Part shown: one piece after another, positions 51,598-61,768 of the stretch | Layout: each line of letters opens with the position of its first letter | Numbering within the stretch: the stretch's first letter is position 1 | Source of the DNA: Pediococcus stilesii | GTDB taxonomy: Bacteria; Bacillota; Bacilli; Lactobacillales; Lactobacillaceae | Assembly (NCBI RefSeq): GCF_001437075.1 | Contig: NZ_JQBX01000010.1 | Coordinates: 1-64,000 of the forward strand | Direction of reading: 5' to 3' | Length of the DNA stretch: 64,000 bases | Translations under genes and position numbers: made by a program | Notes under the pieces: model-generated | What the model saw: the letters and a program-made list of their open reading frames with translations, nothing else | Databases searched by the model: none | Told to the model about the DNA's origin: nothing

Positions 51598-52457
51598 TAG
51601 AGGTCAACCTCCCGTTTTCTGTTATAAAAGACTTGGAGGAGAGAAATTGCGGCAACGATTATAAAGAAGATAATTGCTTTTGCCTCAGCTAATGAAAAGT
51701 TGCTTGAATTATACGCTGTATTAACAATATCCATTGCTAGCATTTGCGTAGAATTATACGGACCACCATTCGTTAAAGAAAGGTTTTGGTCGTAAATTTT
51801 GAACCCGTTCGAGAGCGTTAAAAACATACATACCGTAAATGCTGGAGCAATCATTGGAAAGGTAATTTTCGTAAATCGCTGCCATGCAGAAGCCCCGTCA
51901 ATTTTAGCTGCTTCGATCACTTCATTTGGAATATTTTGCAAGTAAGCAATGTAAATAATCATAATATACCCGCTCATCTGCCAAACCGTTACAATAACTA
52001 GTCCCCAAAATCCAGTAACTTCATTCGTCAACCAATTATTTAGCCAGCCCAAATGCAACGTCGTTCCCAACGCACTGAAACCTTGAGTAAAAATAAATTG
52101 CCAAATAAATCCTAAAATTAATCCACCAATCATATTCGGCATAAAGAAAACCGTTCTTAAAAAATTACTTCCCTTAAACTTTTGTGTAACCAGTAATGCT
52201 AGACCTAACCCAATAACGTTTAACATAATCACCGTCACTATAACGAAAGCAACGGTAAACCAGAAGGCATTCACAAATGCTTTATCTTGCAGTAAGGTTG
52301 CATAGTTTTGAAAACCAACCACCTTAGTAAATGAGAGTCCATCCCAATCAGTAAATGAATAGAATAGACCCTCAAGCATTGGAATGAAAACTACTAGTGC
52401 TAACGCAATCAGGGTTGGGGTCAAGAATAACCAGAATGAAAGACTTCTATTTTTCAT
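51597..52457 (-). CDS. malF: Maltodextrin ABC permease, MalF-like
   Basis: A 286-residue permease with six helices. The EAA loop is EAAKIDGASAWQRFTKITFP. The N-terminus lacks the long extra domain of enteric MalF, as in Gram-positive homologues (MsmF/AmyD type). Situated between the binding protein and malG. Confidence 0.92.
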   Translation of the reverse strand: MKNRSLSFWLFLTPTLIALALVVFIPMLEGLFYSFTDWDGLSFTKVVGFQNYATLLQDKAFVNAFWFTVAFVIVTVIMLNVIGLGLALLVTQKFKGSNFLRTVFFMPNMIGGLILGFIWQFIFTQGFSALGTTLHLGWLNNWLTNEVTGFWGLVIVTVWQMSGYIMIIYIAYLQNIPNEVIEAAKIDGASAWQRFTKITFPMIAPAFTVCMFLTLSNGFKIYDQNLSLTNGGPYNSTQMLAMDIVNTAYNSSNFSLAEAKAIIFFIIVAAISLLQVFYNRKREVDL

Positions 52458-52504
52458 GATGCATCCCCTTGTTTTTATCCAATTATTTTATATTACCAAC
52501 TGAA

Positions 52505-53800
52505 CTAATTTGATACGTTACTTTGTTGCTTCTTCCAACCATCCTTTAAATTTTCAACTGTTTTATCCCAACTTTGCTTACCAGATAGATATTTCTGTAA
52601 ATTAGGTTGTGCCACATCTGGATCCCATGATGTGCCTGTGTATCCAGGAAATGCCCATCCAATTGTCTTATTATCCTTTGAATATTCATAAACAACTTGT
52701 GTCAAAGCATCAGGCATCTTCATTCCTTCGTATCCCTTGTAAGCTGGAACAAAGTGCAATGTGTTAACAACATCTTTCTTTCCGGCCTTTGATGTATACA
52801 ACCAGTCAAGGAAATCTGTTGCGGCCTTTTGTTCAGCCGTTGTCTTCTTTTTGTTTACAGCCCAATAAAGTGATGTACCAACAGGCAATTTCCCTTCTTC
52901 TCCTTTAACCGGAATCGGAATCATACCAACATTATTTTTAGCAAACTTGCTGTCAACAGATTCTATTGTTGGATAAATCCAGTCACCTTGCTGAATCATC
53001 GCCGCCTTGCCCTGTGAAAAGTTTTGGTTAACTTGTCCAGCGTAATCCATTTGCATTACTGGTTGTACTGAATATTGCTTTTGTAAATCAATCATTTGTT
53101 TCATATCTGCGTTGTTATTGAATTTTATGCTCTTAGAGTTGTACAATTTTTGAGCGTTACCGTTAAACTCTTGCCCAAGATATAAACTCATCAAATGGTC
53201 TGATAAAATCCAGGATTCTTTACCAGGTAATGCAAAGACGCCCTTAATTCCTAATTTATCTTTCTGGCTGTCAATCTTCTTAACGGCTGCTTCAAGTTTG
53301 TCGTATGATGTCAAACTGGTAGGATCGATTCCAGCTTTTTTGAAAACGTCTTTGTTATAAACAAAACCATATCCTTCAACATTGAATGGTAATCCATAAG
53401 TTTTACCATTTGTTGATACCGCACTAACCGTTCCAGGCAACGCATTTTTAGCCGCTTTTGTCTTTGATAAGTCCGCCGTATATGCCTTAAACTGCTTGGC
53501 ATCAGCAGGACCAGCTAGACTGAAAATTGTTGGTGAGTTTCCAGATGAAATTCGTGTCTTTAATACTGGATTATATTGAGTTCCACCACCAATTGATGTA
53601 ATTTCAATATCAACGTTGGAATGTGTCTTTTCATATTCCTTAGCAATTTGTTTGAATTGCTTGTTTGATTCTACCTTACCCTGCAAAATAGTTACCTTAA
53701 CTTTTTTACTTGAGCCACTATTACCACACGCGGCGAGGCTGAGTGTCACCCCTGCGGCCATTGCCAATAAGCCAAGGCGTTTCCAAACTTTAGCTTTCAC
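52505..53800 (-). CDS. malE: Maltose/maltodextrin-binding lipoprotein
   Basis: A 431-residue extracellular solute-binding protein. The lipobox LAACGNSG (Cys26) after a hydrophobic signal sequence indicates membrane anchoring by lipid. The mature part has the family-1 fold (VTILQGKVESNKQFKQIAKE, then GKAAMIQQGDWIY). First gene of the importer part, with a cre site and a MalR-like operator upstream. Confidence 0.93.
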   Translation of the reverse strand: MKAKVWKRLGLLAMAAGVTLSLAACGNSGSSKKVKVTILQGKVESNKQFKQIAKEYEKTHSNVDIEITSIGGGTQYNPVLKTRISSGNSPTIFSLAGPADAKQFKAYTADLSKTKAAKNALPGTVSAVSTNGKTYGLPFNVEGYGFVYNKDVFKKAGIDPTSLTSYDKLEAAVKKIDSQKDKLGIKGVFALPGKESWILSDHLMSLYLGQEFNGNAQKLYNSKSIKFNNNADMKQMIDLQKQYSVQPVMQMDYAGQVNQNFSQGKAAMIQQGDWIYPTIESVDSKFAKNNVGMIPIPVKGEEGKLPVGTSLYWAVNKKKTTAEQKAATDFLDWLYTSKAGKKDVVNTLHFVPAYKGYEGMKMPDALTQVVYEYSKDNKTIGWAFPGYTGTSWDPDVAQPNLQKYLSGKQSWDKTVENLKDGWKKQQSNVSN

Positions 53801-53853
53801 GATAAACTACCTCCTAAAATTAATCTTTTTAACAAGTTCTATTCTCACCCGAT

Positions 53854-53896
53854 TTGTTAGCGTTTGCAATAGGTTTGGTTTATGTTACCGATAACA
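53854..53896 (-). promoter_or_regulatory. cre site and MalR-like operator upstream of malE
   Basis: TTGTTAGCGTTTGCAA (53854-53869) read on the minus strand fits the cre consensus at every fixed position. The partial palindrome TGTTACCGATAACA (53883-53896) is a LacI-family type operator, probably for the MalR encoded in the same locus. Promoter hexamers were not clear. Confidence 0.75.
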
Positions 53897-53982
53897 AAAT
53901 TCAAAACCTTTTAGCGAGTTTTTGTAACATTCGTTATGCTAAAAGTATTTTTTAATTAATGCATAAATGTTCCTTAAAACAC

Positions 53983-54022
53983 AAAAGAGGCTAGACAAAG
54001 TAAATTTTGCCTAGCCTCTTTT
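53983..54022. terminator. Bidirectional terminator after the GH13 pair
   Basis: AAAAGAGGCTAG / CTAGCCTCTTTT extended by CAAA / TTTG, with one mismatch. It separates malR-GH13-GH13 from malEFG on the minus strand. Confidence 0.9.
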
Positions 54023-54045
54023 GCTCGCTCTTTCAATGAAATCAT

Positions 54046-55335
54046 CTAAAGTTTTCCTTCGATAATCACCGGATCTAATCCTATTTCGGTTGTCCCATTA
54101 AGAACTTTCACTTGCTCCTCATTTAATAAATTTTGGTATTCTCCATCAAGCAGACTGACTTTACACCAGCCACCCTTACTTTTTAAATTAAAAATTCCAA
54201 TCCGAATTTTATCCTTGAGTCGGTAACTAACTTGAACAATATCGTTATAGTCTTCCGTAATCATATAATCACCACTCACTTGAATATCATCTTGCATTAA
54301 CTGATGTAGTCGTGTAATTAAATCCGTTAAATCACCGTCTTTTGCTTCCCAATCAATCGGATCGCGAGTAAATAGTGACGGCGTTCGATGTATTCCATAC
54401 TCCTGACCATTATAAATCAGCAAAGATCCGCGTTGAAAACCTGAAAAAGCCGTCCAATTAATCAAATCATTCATATTAGGAATTAAGTCATGTGCGCGAT
54501 CTTGGTCGTGATTTTCCAGTGCACGCATTTTTATTGCGTTATCTGGATAAATTACAGTCTGCTCATTTAACGCTTTAACATAGTCAGCTGTACTCGTTTT
54601 TCCCTTAACATAAGACCGCCATAGCTGATCAATGTCATAATCATATGTCATGTCAAACGCGTTGTACAGCTCACCATCAGATGAAGCCCAAAATCCCTTG
54701 CTACGAATACTTCTTATATACTCTTTATCCGTCGATTCCGCTAACCAAATTAGGCGATTATTAACTTTGTCAACTTCATGCCGAGCAGTAATCCAAAAAT
54801 TAATAGGCACCTGTGGAGCCACGTCACATCTGAACCCGTCGACAAATTTTGCGTAATATTTTAATACCTCGATTTGATAATTCCATAGGTCATTTTTTGA
54901 ATAGTCTAGCTCAGAAACATCCGTCCACTCAGGGTTCTTGTTCACTCGCTTACCACTTGAGTCGTGTAAAAACCAGTCGGGTTTATCCTTATACAGCTTT
55001 GAATCCGTAGAGGTATGGTTAAATACAATATCGATCATTACCTTCATTCGATGCTGATGGATGGCGTTAATTAGATTTTTTAAATCTGACTCGGATCCCA
55101 ACTCCGAATTAATTTCATAGTAATCCTTAATTGCATAAGGTGATCCCAAATCTCCCTTACGATTTTCGCTACCAATTGTATTGATTGGCATTAGCCATAT
55201 AGTATCAACGCCCATTTGTTTTAGTCGGTCTAGTTGAGATTCGACTCCTTTAAATGTTCCTTGATCAGAAAAATTTCTAACAAAAATAGAGTAAATTAGC
55301 TCTTTTCTCATGTTAATATTTGTCTTCTGTGTCAT
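54046..55335 (-). CDS. GH13 alpha-glucan hydrolase (maltogenic amylase/neopullulanase-like)
   Basis: A 429-residue (beta/alpha)8 glycoside hydrolase. Region I DIVFNHTS, nucleophile in GFRCDVAPQVP, acid/base in IWLAEST, and region IV ALENHDQDRA are all present. Intracellular (no signal). It is shorter than classical amylases. Start at 55335 with GGAGGG 5 nt upstream, inside the end of the preceding GH13 gene (23-bp overlap). It may process imported maltodextrins to maltose or glucose. Confidence 0.88.
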   Translation of the reverse strand: MTQKTNINMRKELIYSIFVRNFSDQGTFKGVESQLDRLKQMGVDTIWLMPINTIGSENRKGDLGSPYAIKDYYEINSELGSESDLKNLINAIHQHRMKVMIDIVFNHTSTDSKLYKDKPDWFLHDSSGKRVNKNPEWTDVSELDYSKNDLWNYQIEVLKYYAKFVDGFRCDVAPQVPINFWITARHEVDKVNNRLIWLAESTDKEYIRSIRSKGFWASSDGELYNAFDMTYDYDIDQLWRSYVKGKTSTADYVKALNEQTVIYPDNAIKMRALENHDQDRAHDLIPNMNDLINWTAFSGFQRGSLLIYNGQEYGIHRTPSLFTRDPIDWEAKDGDLTDLITRLHQLMQDDIQVSGDYMITEDYNDIVQVSYRLKDKIRIGIFNLKSKGGWCKVSLLDGEYQNLLNEEQVKVLNGTTEIGLDPVIIEGKL

Positions 55336-56938
55336 TTTGACCCTCCACCTTATCCAACAAAACGATACTTGTCCAAGCCGGTAGCATAATTTTCCCACCG
55401 ACTATCTTTACACCAGATTGTTTTAGCAATATCTTCTTATATTGGGGAGCGTCAGCGGTCTGCTCTTCTCTTGAAAGATTACAAATAATCCATGCCTTCT
55501 CATCTCGTCGCTCCCTACGGTAAGCAAAAATATGCTCGCCGAGTTCTAAAATAATCTCTTTACCCTCTATAAATAATGGTTGTTGTTTCAGCCTTAACAC
55601 TGATTGGTAAAAACTAAAAACGCTATCTTTACTTGTAACACTTATATCGTCCCATCGCATCCATCCCCTGGCACATTTTTTATGAGTCAGATTGACCATC
55701 TGCAGAACTTGTTTATCCGTGTACCCCCGATTTAATGCTTCTTTATGAAATTGCGTAACCTTGATATCATTAAAATCATTCAAACTATTTCGTTTCTCAT
55801 TTTGCATTCCAATCTCTTCACCGTAATAAATTATGGGAACTCCCCGTTGTAAATAAAGAGTTGTTGCCAACGCTTTTGCACTTTCTTTTACAAATTCTGA
55901 GTCACCGTATCTTGTAGCAATACGAGCCATATCATGATTACTCCAATAAAGGACGGGCAAACAAACATTTTGTAATTTTGATTGAAATTCTAGCATTTTT
56001 CCCTTAAAAGCTGCTAAGTCCAGTTTCACTGGCTGAAATTCAAAGTTCAGCTGATGATTATTTTTAGTTCGGTCGTCGGCAAAATGATAAAACGAAATTA
56101 CTTCATCACATAAGTTGTGATTTTGACTAGCATAATCAGCAATTAAATCCGCATTAGCCGATGCAGCCTCGCCCAAAATAAATAGTTCTGGATTGATTTG
56201 CTTTAGTTCTGATGTAAATCCCCTCAAGTAATTGCGTAGCTCAATTCGATTCGAATACATTATCTCTGCAATCGGAAATTCTTCATTCGAATTAGAAATG
56301 AAGTTTTGAGTAAAATCTGCTTTAGCAATATGAATAAAAGCATCCAACCTAATTCCATCAATTCCCTTTTTTACCCAAAATTTTGCGATATCAGTAACCG
56401 AGCGTTGAACTTCGGGATTCTTCCAATTTAAATCTGGCATTTTTTTATCGAACAAATGAAAGTAGTATTCGTTTTTGTTATTTGGATTTGGCTCCCAGAC
56501 GCTACCACCAAAAAAAGAACCCCAATTGTTTGGCTCACGTCCATCTTCTGATTCTTTCCATAAATAATAATCGTGGTAAATACTTTGCCTATTATTAATA
56601 GCGTCTTGAAACCAAGGATGTTGGTCAGAGGTATGATTCATTACAAAATCAACAATAATTCTCATTTTCATCCTGTGTACCGTTCGAATTAATTCTTCAA
56701 AATCGTCCATCGTACCCATTTGGCTATCAATTGCAAAATAGTTCGAAACGTCGTATCCGTTATCTACTTGCGGAGAAACAAAAACTGGATTAATCCAAAT
56801 CGTGTTAACTCCCAGTTTTTTTAGATACGGAAGTTTTACGATGACTCCCTTTAAGTCACCAATCCCGTCATTGTTTGTATCAAAAAAGCTTCGAGGATAA
56901 ACCTGATATATAATCGCCCGTTTAAACCACTGATCCAA
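55313..56938 (-). CDS. malL: GH13 alpha-glucosidase / oligo-1,6-glucosidase
   Basis: A 541-residue cytosolic enzyme. Conserved regions: DFVMNHTSDQHPWF, nucleophile in GIRLDAFIHIAK, acid/base in FILGEAASAN, and YWSNHDMARI. The AIYQVYPRSFFDTNNDGIGDLKG start is typical of the oligo-1,6-glucosidase subfamily. It hydrolyses isomaltose-type or malto-oligosaccharides. The start codon is TTG at 56938, with GGAGAGGGAGG 7 nt upstream. An anti-Shine-Dalgarno-like word lies in its leader. Confidence 0.9.
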   Translation of the reverse strand: MDQWFKRAIIYQVYPRSFFDTNNDGIGDLKGVIVKLPYLKKLGVNTIWINPVFVSPQVDNGYDVSNYFAIDSQMGTMDDFEELIRTVHRMKMRIIVDFVMNHTSDQHPWFQDAINNRQSIYHDYYLWKESEDGREPNNWGSFFGGSVWEPNPNNKNEYYFHLFDKKMPDLNWKNPEVQRSVTDIAKFWVKKGIDGIRLDAFIHIAKADFTQNFISNSNEEFPIAEIMYSNRIELRNYLRGFTSELKQINPELFILGEAASANADLIADYASQNHNLCDEVISFYHFADDRTKNNHQLNFEFQPVKLDLAAFKGKMLEFQSKLQNVCLPVLYWSNHDMARIATRYGDSEFVKESAKALATTLYLQRGVPIIYYGEEIGMQNEKRNSLNDFNDIKVTQFHKEALNRGYTDKQVLQMVNLTHKKCARGWMRWDDISVTSKDSVFSFYQSVLRLKQQPLFIEGKEIILELGEHIFAYRRERRDEKAWIICNLSREEQTADAPQYKKILLKQSGVKIVGGKIMLPAWTSIVLLDKVEGQNDTEDKY

Positions 56939-56945
56939 ATTAAAA

Positions 56946-56997
56946 ACCTCCCTCTCCGTAAATCGCTTTCAAAAACAGCTTACGCAGAAAGGAGGTG
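56946..56997 (-). promoter_or_regulatory. Leader with a mimic of the 16S rRNA 3' end before the GH13 gene
   Basis: On the minus strand the leader contains TCACCTCCTTTCT (56997-56985), the 3'-terminal sequence of 16S rRNA, 28 nt before the gene's own GGAGAGGGAGG (56956-56946). The two can pair over about eight bases. A partial cre, TTGAAAGCGATTTAC, lies between them (56957-56971). Confidence 0.5.
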
Positions 56998-57012
56998 AAA
57001 CTCAATAGATAA

Positions 57013-57981
57013 TCAGTTGTTACCGTTAACAATTTTCCTCGTTGAGCCCCCAATTAGTAAGTGAGGCGAAAATAACTTGGATCCTTGTGGAATATTATTT
57101 TGTTTAATTTTATTCAACACCATATCGGCGATTGCTTCTCCCATCATTTCCTCTGGTTGTTCAATTGTTGTTAGCTTTGGATCAGAAACTTGGTTTAAAA
57201 AGACACCATCAAATCCAATCACTCCGTAACCGTCGGGAACATTCCCACCGGATTCGAATATTCCTCTTTCAACTCCCAGAGCAAGTCGATCGCTGCCACA
57301 AATAAACGCCGTATTTTTTTCAATATTATCCCAATGTTGCTTAATAAAATCAGACGCTAAATGGCTATGGTTAGCCATCCTATGAATATCAGGAATCATC
57401 TGTTGTGTCTGAACAGCTTCGATATATCCCGCTTCTCTTGCATATTCAAACGCTTCATCACGATCAAGACCAATAAACGTTAAATGTGTATATCCCACCT
57501 TCAAAGCATATTCTGTCGATACTTTTGTGCCTTGACGATTATCAGTATCAACCGAATCGAGTCCGTCATGGTTTTCTCCAAAAATTACAACGGGTTTTTC
57601 AAACGACTTTATCCAATCCGTATCCGCTTTTAACATTCCAGTTACAATAAATCCATCGCAATCACCGATATCAATGCTCTTTCTAGTAACCAACTGTAAT
57701 GAGTATTGCCTTTCTGATAAAACCCGTGCTATTCCAACGAGTAATTTCATATAATAAGGTTCGGCAACATCCAAATCCTCTAAAATTAAAAACTTAATAA
57801 TTTGCGTCCGATTATTAACCAATGCTTTTGCCGCAATATTAGGTCGATAATTCACATCGCGCATTGCACGGTATACCATTTCTTTTAAATCGTCTGTAAC
57901 CTGTTCAGGATGATTGATTACCCTAGATACCGTCATTTTTGAAACATTCGCCAGTTTAGCCACGTCACTTAGAGTCGCCAT
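57013..57981 (-). CDS. malR: LacI-family maltose regulator
   Basis: A 322-residue repressor. The N-terminal helix-turn-helix TLSDVAKLANVSKMTVSRVIN and hinge NIAAKALVNNRTQ (residues 49-61) are followed by a periplasmic-binding-like effector domain. First gene of the locus on the minus strand, ahead of the GH13 genes. The likely operator is the palindrome upstream of malE, with maltose or maltodextrin as inducer; both are inferred. Confidence 0.9.
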   Translation of the reverse strand: MATLSDVAKLANVSKMTVSRVINHPEQVTDDLKEMVYRAMRDVNYRPNIAAKALVNNRTQIIKFLILEDLDVAEPYYMKLLVGIARVLSERQYSLQLVTRKSIDIGDCDGFIVTGMLKADTDWIKSFEKPVVIFGENHDGLDSVDTDNRQGTKVSTEYALKVGYTHLTFIGLDRDEAFEYAREAGYIEAVQTQQMIPDIHRMANHSHLASDFIKQHWDNIEKNTAFICGSDRLALGVERGIFESGGNVPDGYGVIGFDGVFLNQVSDPKLTTIEQPEEMMGEAIADMVLNKIKQNNIPQGSKLFSPHLLIGGSTRKIVNGNN

Positions 57982-58086
57982 CCGCTTCCCCCTTATTGAA
58001 TATTTTTAATATCTTTGTTAGATATCTATAATAATACACCTCAGAAATTTAATAATCACTTTAAAAACATTACCAATTCCATCAAA

Positions 58087-58129
58087 AAACGCCTAGATAA
58101 CAATTCATTGAATTGCTAGCTAGGCGTTT
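58087..58129. terminator. opuC terminator (bidirectional)
   Basis: AAACGCCTAG / CTAGGCGTTT with further inner pairs CAATT / AATTG, after the opuC operon. malR transcription starts between here and 57982. Confidence 0.9.
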
Positions 58130-58142
58130 AAAAACCTAAACC

Positions 58143-58796
58143 CTAAATCGTCTTCCTCTGCATCTTTCGTTCAAAATATCCCAGAACCATATCAGAAATA
58201 ATCGCCATTAAAGCTGTTGGTAACGCACCGGCAAGAATAATTGCACCACCATTCGTTGCATTTGTTCCCCGAATAATGATGTCACCTAATCCACCAGCGC
58301 CAACGAAGGTTCCGATGGCGGTGATCCCGATTGCGAGAACGAGGGCGTTTCGAATTCCAGCTAAAATTACTGATAAAGAAAGCGGAAGTTCAATCATCCA
58401 TAAAACCTGAATCTTGGTCATCCCCATTCCCTTTCCAGCGTCCAGATATGCATCATTGACATTCATCATTCCGGTATAGGTATTCTTGATTATCGGTAGT
58501 AATGCATAAAGAAAAACCGTCACAATCACCGTCGTAACTCCTAGCCCCAAGCCAAGCATCAAGATTGATAGCATTGCCAACGAAGGCACCGTTTGGATAA
58601 CGTTGGCAAATCCAACGACCCAATTACTTAATTTACGGTGTTTGGAGATAAATATTCCAATTGGGATTCCGACAACGGCCGCTAAAACCACGCCATAAAT
58701 TGAAATTAGAAAGTGCCGATTAAACTCTGAAAGAACGTACATTCCGTTATGAGAGAAGTAGTACACTAACTGTTGCCAAATATTCATACTTTGCAT
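58143..58796 (-). CDS. opuCD: Osmoprotectant ABC permease OpuCD
   Basis: A 217-residue permease with about six helices. The motif GKGMGMTKIQVLWMIELPLS is the ATPase-docking EAA loop, and GAGGLGDIIIRG is typical of glycine betaine/carnitine/choline permeases. Last of the four opuC genes. Confidence 0.93.
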   Translation of the reverse strand: MQSMNIWQQLVYYFSHNGMYVLSEFNRHFLISIYGVVLAAVVGIPIGIFISKHRKLSNWVVGFANVIQTVPSLAMLSILMLGLGLGVTTVIVTVFLYALLPIIKNTYTGMMNVNDAYLDAGKGMGMTKIQVLWMIELPLSLSVILAGIRNALVLAIGITAIGTFVGAGGLGDIIIRGTNATNGGAIILAGALPTALMAIISDMVLGYFERKMQRKTI

Positions 58797-59722
58797 TAGT
58801 TTTTCCCTCCTTCAAAATAGTTATGTGCTTTCAAAAATTCTTCAGCAACAACCGCTGGCTCCTTCAAATTATTATCCACCTGATAGTTTAATTCTTGCAT
58901 TGTTTTCAATGAAATTTTCCCATCTAACTTATGCAGAACCTTTTTTAGTTGTGGATACTTCTTCAACGACTTATTATTTGCCACTACACTGGCATCGTAT
59001 GGTGGGAAATATTTTTTATCATCCGTTAAAAGTTTCAAATTATAACTACGAATTCGACCATCCGTTGAGTATCCTAAAACTGCATCCATTTTATTGCTAG
59101 CCAAGGCGTTATAAACTAACCCAATTTGCATCGGATAAATATTTCCAAACTTAATTCCATAGCGTTTCTTAAAGTCGGTATAGCCGTCCCCTTTACGGTT
59201 TAACCAAATCTGGTCAATCCCGACTTTCATATTTGGCGCAATCTTTTTCAAATCACTGACCGTATTTAAATTGTGCTCTTTAGCATATTTCTGAGTCACC
59301 ATAAACTGGTATGTGTCCGCAAATCCATACGTTGGAAAATACGTCATATCATAGCGCTTTTGAAATTCTTTTTTCACATATGCGTTAACCTGTTCAGGCG
59401 TTTTTCCTTGTGGCCCATTTAAAACCGTTTGGTAATCCGTTCCGTTATACCGAATTGCTGTCAAGTCGGCTTCACCGCGCTTTTGAGCCTGGAAACTGAC
59501 CGTTCCTGATCCCAAATTATTAATCACTTCTGCATTTAATTTTGTATCATGTTGGATTAATTGCTGAATGACCGAGGCCATGATTTGTTGCTCAGTCGTG
59601 TTTTGGGCGGCAATTTTAACGGTATCATTGGTTGATCCGCCAAGGCCGGGCCAGCCACATCCGGCTAAAATAAAGCTTAACATTCCGAGAGGTAAAAGTA
59701 GTTTAATCAGTTTTTTAAACAT
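58796..59722 (-). CDS. opuCC: Osmoprotectant-binding lipoprotein OpuCC
   Basis: A 308-residue lipoprotein (lipobox ILAGCGWPG, Cys22) of the OpuAC family. It binds glycine betaine, carnitine or choline outside the cell and delivers it to OpuCB/OpuCD. Segments VKIAAQNTTEQQIMASVIQQ and ADLTAIRYNGTDYQTVLNG match the family. Starts one base inside the neighbouring spacing to opuCB. Confidence 0.93.
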   Translation of the reverse strand: MFKKLIKLLLPLGMLSFILAGCGWPGLGGSTNDTVKIAAQNTTEQQIMASVIQQLIQHDTKLNAEVINNLGSGTVSFQAQKRGEADLTAIRYNGTDYQTVLNGPQGKTPEQVNAYVKKEFQKRYDMTYFPTYGFADTYQFMVTQKYAKEHNLNTVSDLKKIAPNMKVGIDQIWLNRKGDGYTDFKKRYGIKFGNIYPMQIGLVYNALASNKMDAVLGYSTDGRIRSYNLKLLTDDKKYFPPYDASVVANNKSLKKYPQLKKVLHKLDGKISLKTMQELNYQVDNNLKEPAVVAEEFLKAHNYFEGGKN

Positions 59723-60355
59723 CTATTCCACCTCCTGCGTTTTAGGAGTTAAACGTTCTTCAAGTTTTCCAAGTAAAAAGTCTGTGATCAGCGCCAAAAT
59801 AATCACTGGAATTGAGCCACCTAAAATTAGGTCTGAGCGGTACAGATTCAAACCATTAAAAATTAGATCACCAAGTCCACCGGCTCCGATATAAGAAGCC
59901 AGCGCCGTCCAAGCAATTACGTATGTAGCTGACAATCGGATTCCGGCCATAATCACGGGTAAAGCAAGTTGAAGCTCCACCTTCCACATCCGTTGAAAAC
60001 TATTCATCCCCATCCCCTTTGCGGCATCAATCAGAGCTGGGTCGACATTATTTAATCCCAAATAGGTGTTTCGCAAAATTGGTAACAACGAGTAAATGAA
60101 TAGTGCAACAATCGCTGGGGTTGCCCCGATTCCAAAGATTGGAATCATCATTGCTAACAGCGCTAATGCTGGAATTGTCTGCAAAACACTCGCAAGTCCA
60201 ATAACAAATCCCGAAATTTTAGGAGCACGGGTTAATAGCATTCCTAATGGCACAGCCACAATAATCCCTAATGCTAACGCAAGAGCTGAAATATAGATAT
60301 GCTGCCAAGTTTTGCTTAAAATGTCGCCCCCATATTGACTTAAGAAGTTGATCAT
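59723..60355 (-). CDS. opuCB: Osmoprotectant ABC permease OpuCB
   Basis: A 210-residue permease with the docking loop [21 protein letters not shown] and [14 protein letters not shown]. Its ATG shares one base with the opuCA stop (TAATG), which indicates coupling. Confidence 0.93.
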   Translation of the reverse strand: MINFLSQYGGDILSKTWQHIYISALALALGIIVAVPLGMLLTRAPKISGFVIGLASVLQTIPALALLAMMIPIFGIGATPAIVALFIYSLLPILRNTYLGLNNVDPALIDAAKGMGMNSFQRMWKVELQLALPVIMAGIRLSATYVIAWTALASYIGAGGLGDLIFNGLNLYRSDLILGGSIPVIILALITDFLLGKLEERLTPKTQEVE

Positions 60356-61548
60356 TATTGATCACCATCTTTCTGTTCTTGTTCCTCCGTTTTTTGGTCA
60401 CCATTATCATTACTATCCGTTGATAAACTATCATCGGTAAATAGCGCATCATAAACGATATCAACTAGGGTGGCTCTGGTGACAATTCCAGTTAATTTAC
60501 CGTCATTGTCAACGACTGGAACGTTTCGCAATCCTCGTTTTAGAATTCGGTCAACCGTATCTCGAATAATCGAGTTTTCATTAACGTAAAACACATGTGG
60601 GTCCATGATCTCACCAATCGTTTTACCCGAACGGTAGTATTCATCAATCGTTTCAATACTTACAACACCCTTCAGGTGCTCCTCTTTGTCCGTCACAAGC
60701 AATGTATCAACTCGCCGACTATGCATCACGTCCAAAGCGCGTGAAACGGGTTGATCACTAGCAATTGAAACTGGCTTAATTGCAACCTGTCCAACGGTTG
60801 TAATGCTGGGTTTAGCTTGTATCAGGCGATCTTGCCCAATCAAGTTGGCCACGAAATCGTTAGCGGGCTTTCTTAAAATATTTTCTGGCGTATCAACTTG
60901 AACCTGCTTACCTTCCGTCATAACAACGATTCGACTTGCTAATCGTAAAGCTTCGTCCATATCATGCGTCACAAAAATGAAAGTCTTGCCCAACCGCTCC
61001 TGCAAGTCTTTTACCAAATCTTGTAAATCTTCACGCGTGATTGGGTCCAATGCACCAAATGGCTCATCCATCAAGATAATATCTTGATCGGCCGCCAAAG
61101 CGCGAACTACCCCAATTCGCTGTTGTTGACCACCCGAAAGTTGTGAAGGATAGCGATCCAAAAAATCTTCTGGTAAGTCAACTAATTTAATCATTTCCTT
61201 AGCCCGTTCGTTTCGTTTTTCTTCGGACCATTTTAACAGTTTAGGTACTAATGTTATATTTTCACGAATTGTCATATGTGGCATTAAACCAATGTTTTGG
61301 ATCACATACCCGATCTTTCGCCGAAGTTTAACTGGATCCATTTTAGCGATATCTTGCCCATTAATTTTGATTGTACCGGAAGTCTGCTTCAACATTCGGT
61401 TAATCATCCGCATCGTAGTCGTTTTACCCGAACCAGAAGTTCCGATAAAACAGATGAACTCGCCCTTTTCTACATCCAGATTAAAATCGTCAACGACCAC
61501 TTTATTTCCGGGGTAAACCTTCGAAAGATGGCTCATTTCAAGTAACAT
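60355..61548 (-). CDS. opuCA: Osmoprotectant ABC ATPase OpuCA with CBS domains
   Basis: A 397-residue ATPase. Walker [16 protein letters not shown], signature [15 protein letters not shown], Walker [16 protein letters not shown]-terminal pair of CBS domains (about 250-370, [20 protein letters not shown]) can sense ionic strength or c-di-AMP in related importers. The tail (375-397) is unusually acidic and Gln-rich. AAGGAG lies 14 nt before the ATG, which is farther than usual. First gene of opuCA-CB-CC-CD. Confidence 0.94.
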   Translation of the reverse strand: MLLEMSHLSKVYPGNKVVVDDFNLDVEKGEFICFIGTSGSGKTTTMRMINRMLKQTSGTIKINGQDIAKMDPVKLRRKIGYVIQNIGLMPHMTIRENITLVPKLLKWSEEKRNERAKEMIKLVDLPEDFLDRYPSQLSGGQQQRIGVVRALAADQDIILMDEPFGALDPITREDLQDLVKDLQERLGKTFIFVTHDMDEALRLASRIVVMTEGKQVQVDTPENILRKPANDFVANLIGQDRLIQAKPSITTVGQVAIKPVSIASDQPVSRALDVMHSRRVDTLLVTDKEEHLKGVVSIETIDEYYRSGKTIGEIMDPHVFYVNENSIIRDTVDRILKRGLRNVPVVDNDGKLTGIVTRATLVDIVYDALFTDDSLSTDSNDNGDQKTEEQEQKDGDQ

Positions 61549-61768
61549 TTGTATATAAACATCTCCTTATTAAATCGCGGGGGCCAATTTATAATCGACT
61601 CCCGCTCCGTTATCCGCTACTATAACATATATATAATAATTTTGCACAGAAAAGGCATTAAATTTAAATTGATGTAACCGACTTCTTTACCGTTATAACA
61701 ACATATTAAACTTGTGAAAAGAACTGAATGTTGTAAGATAGAAGTATAAATAAAAAGGAGCTGATTTA

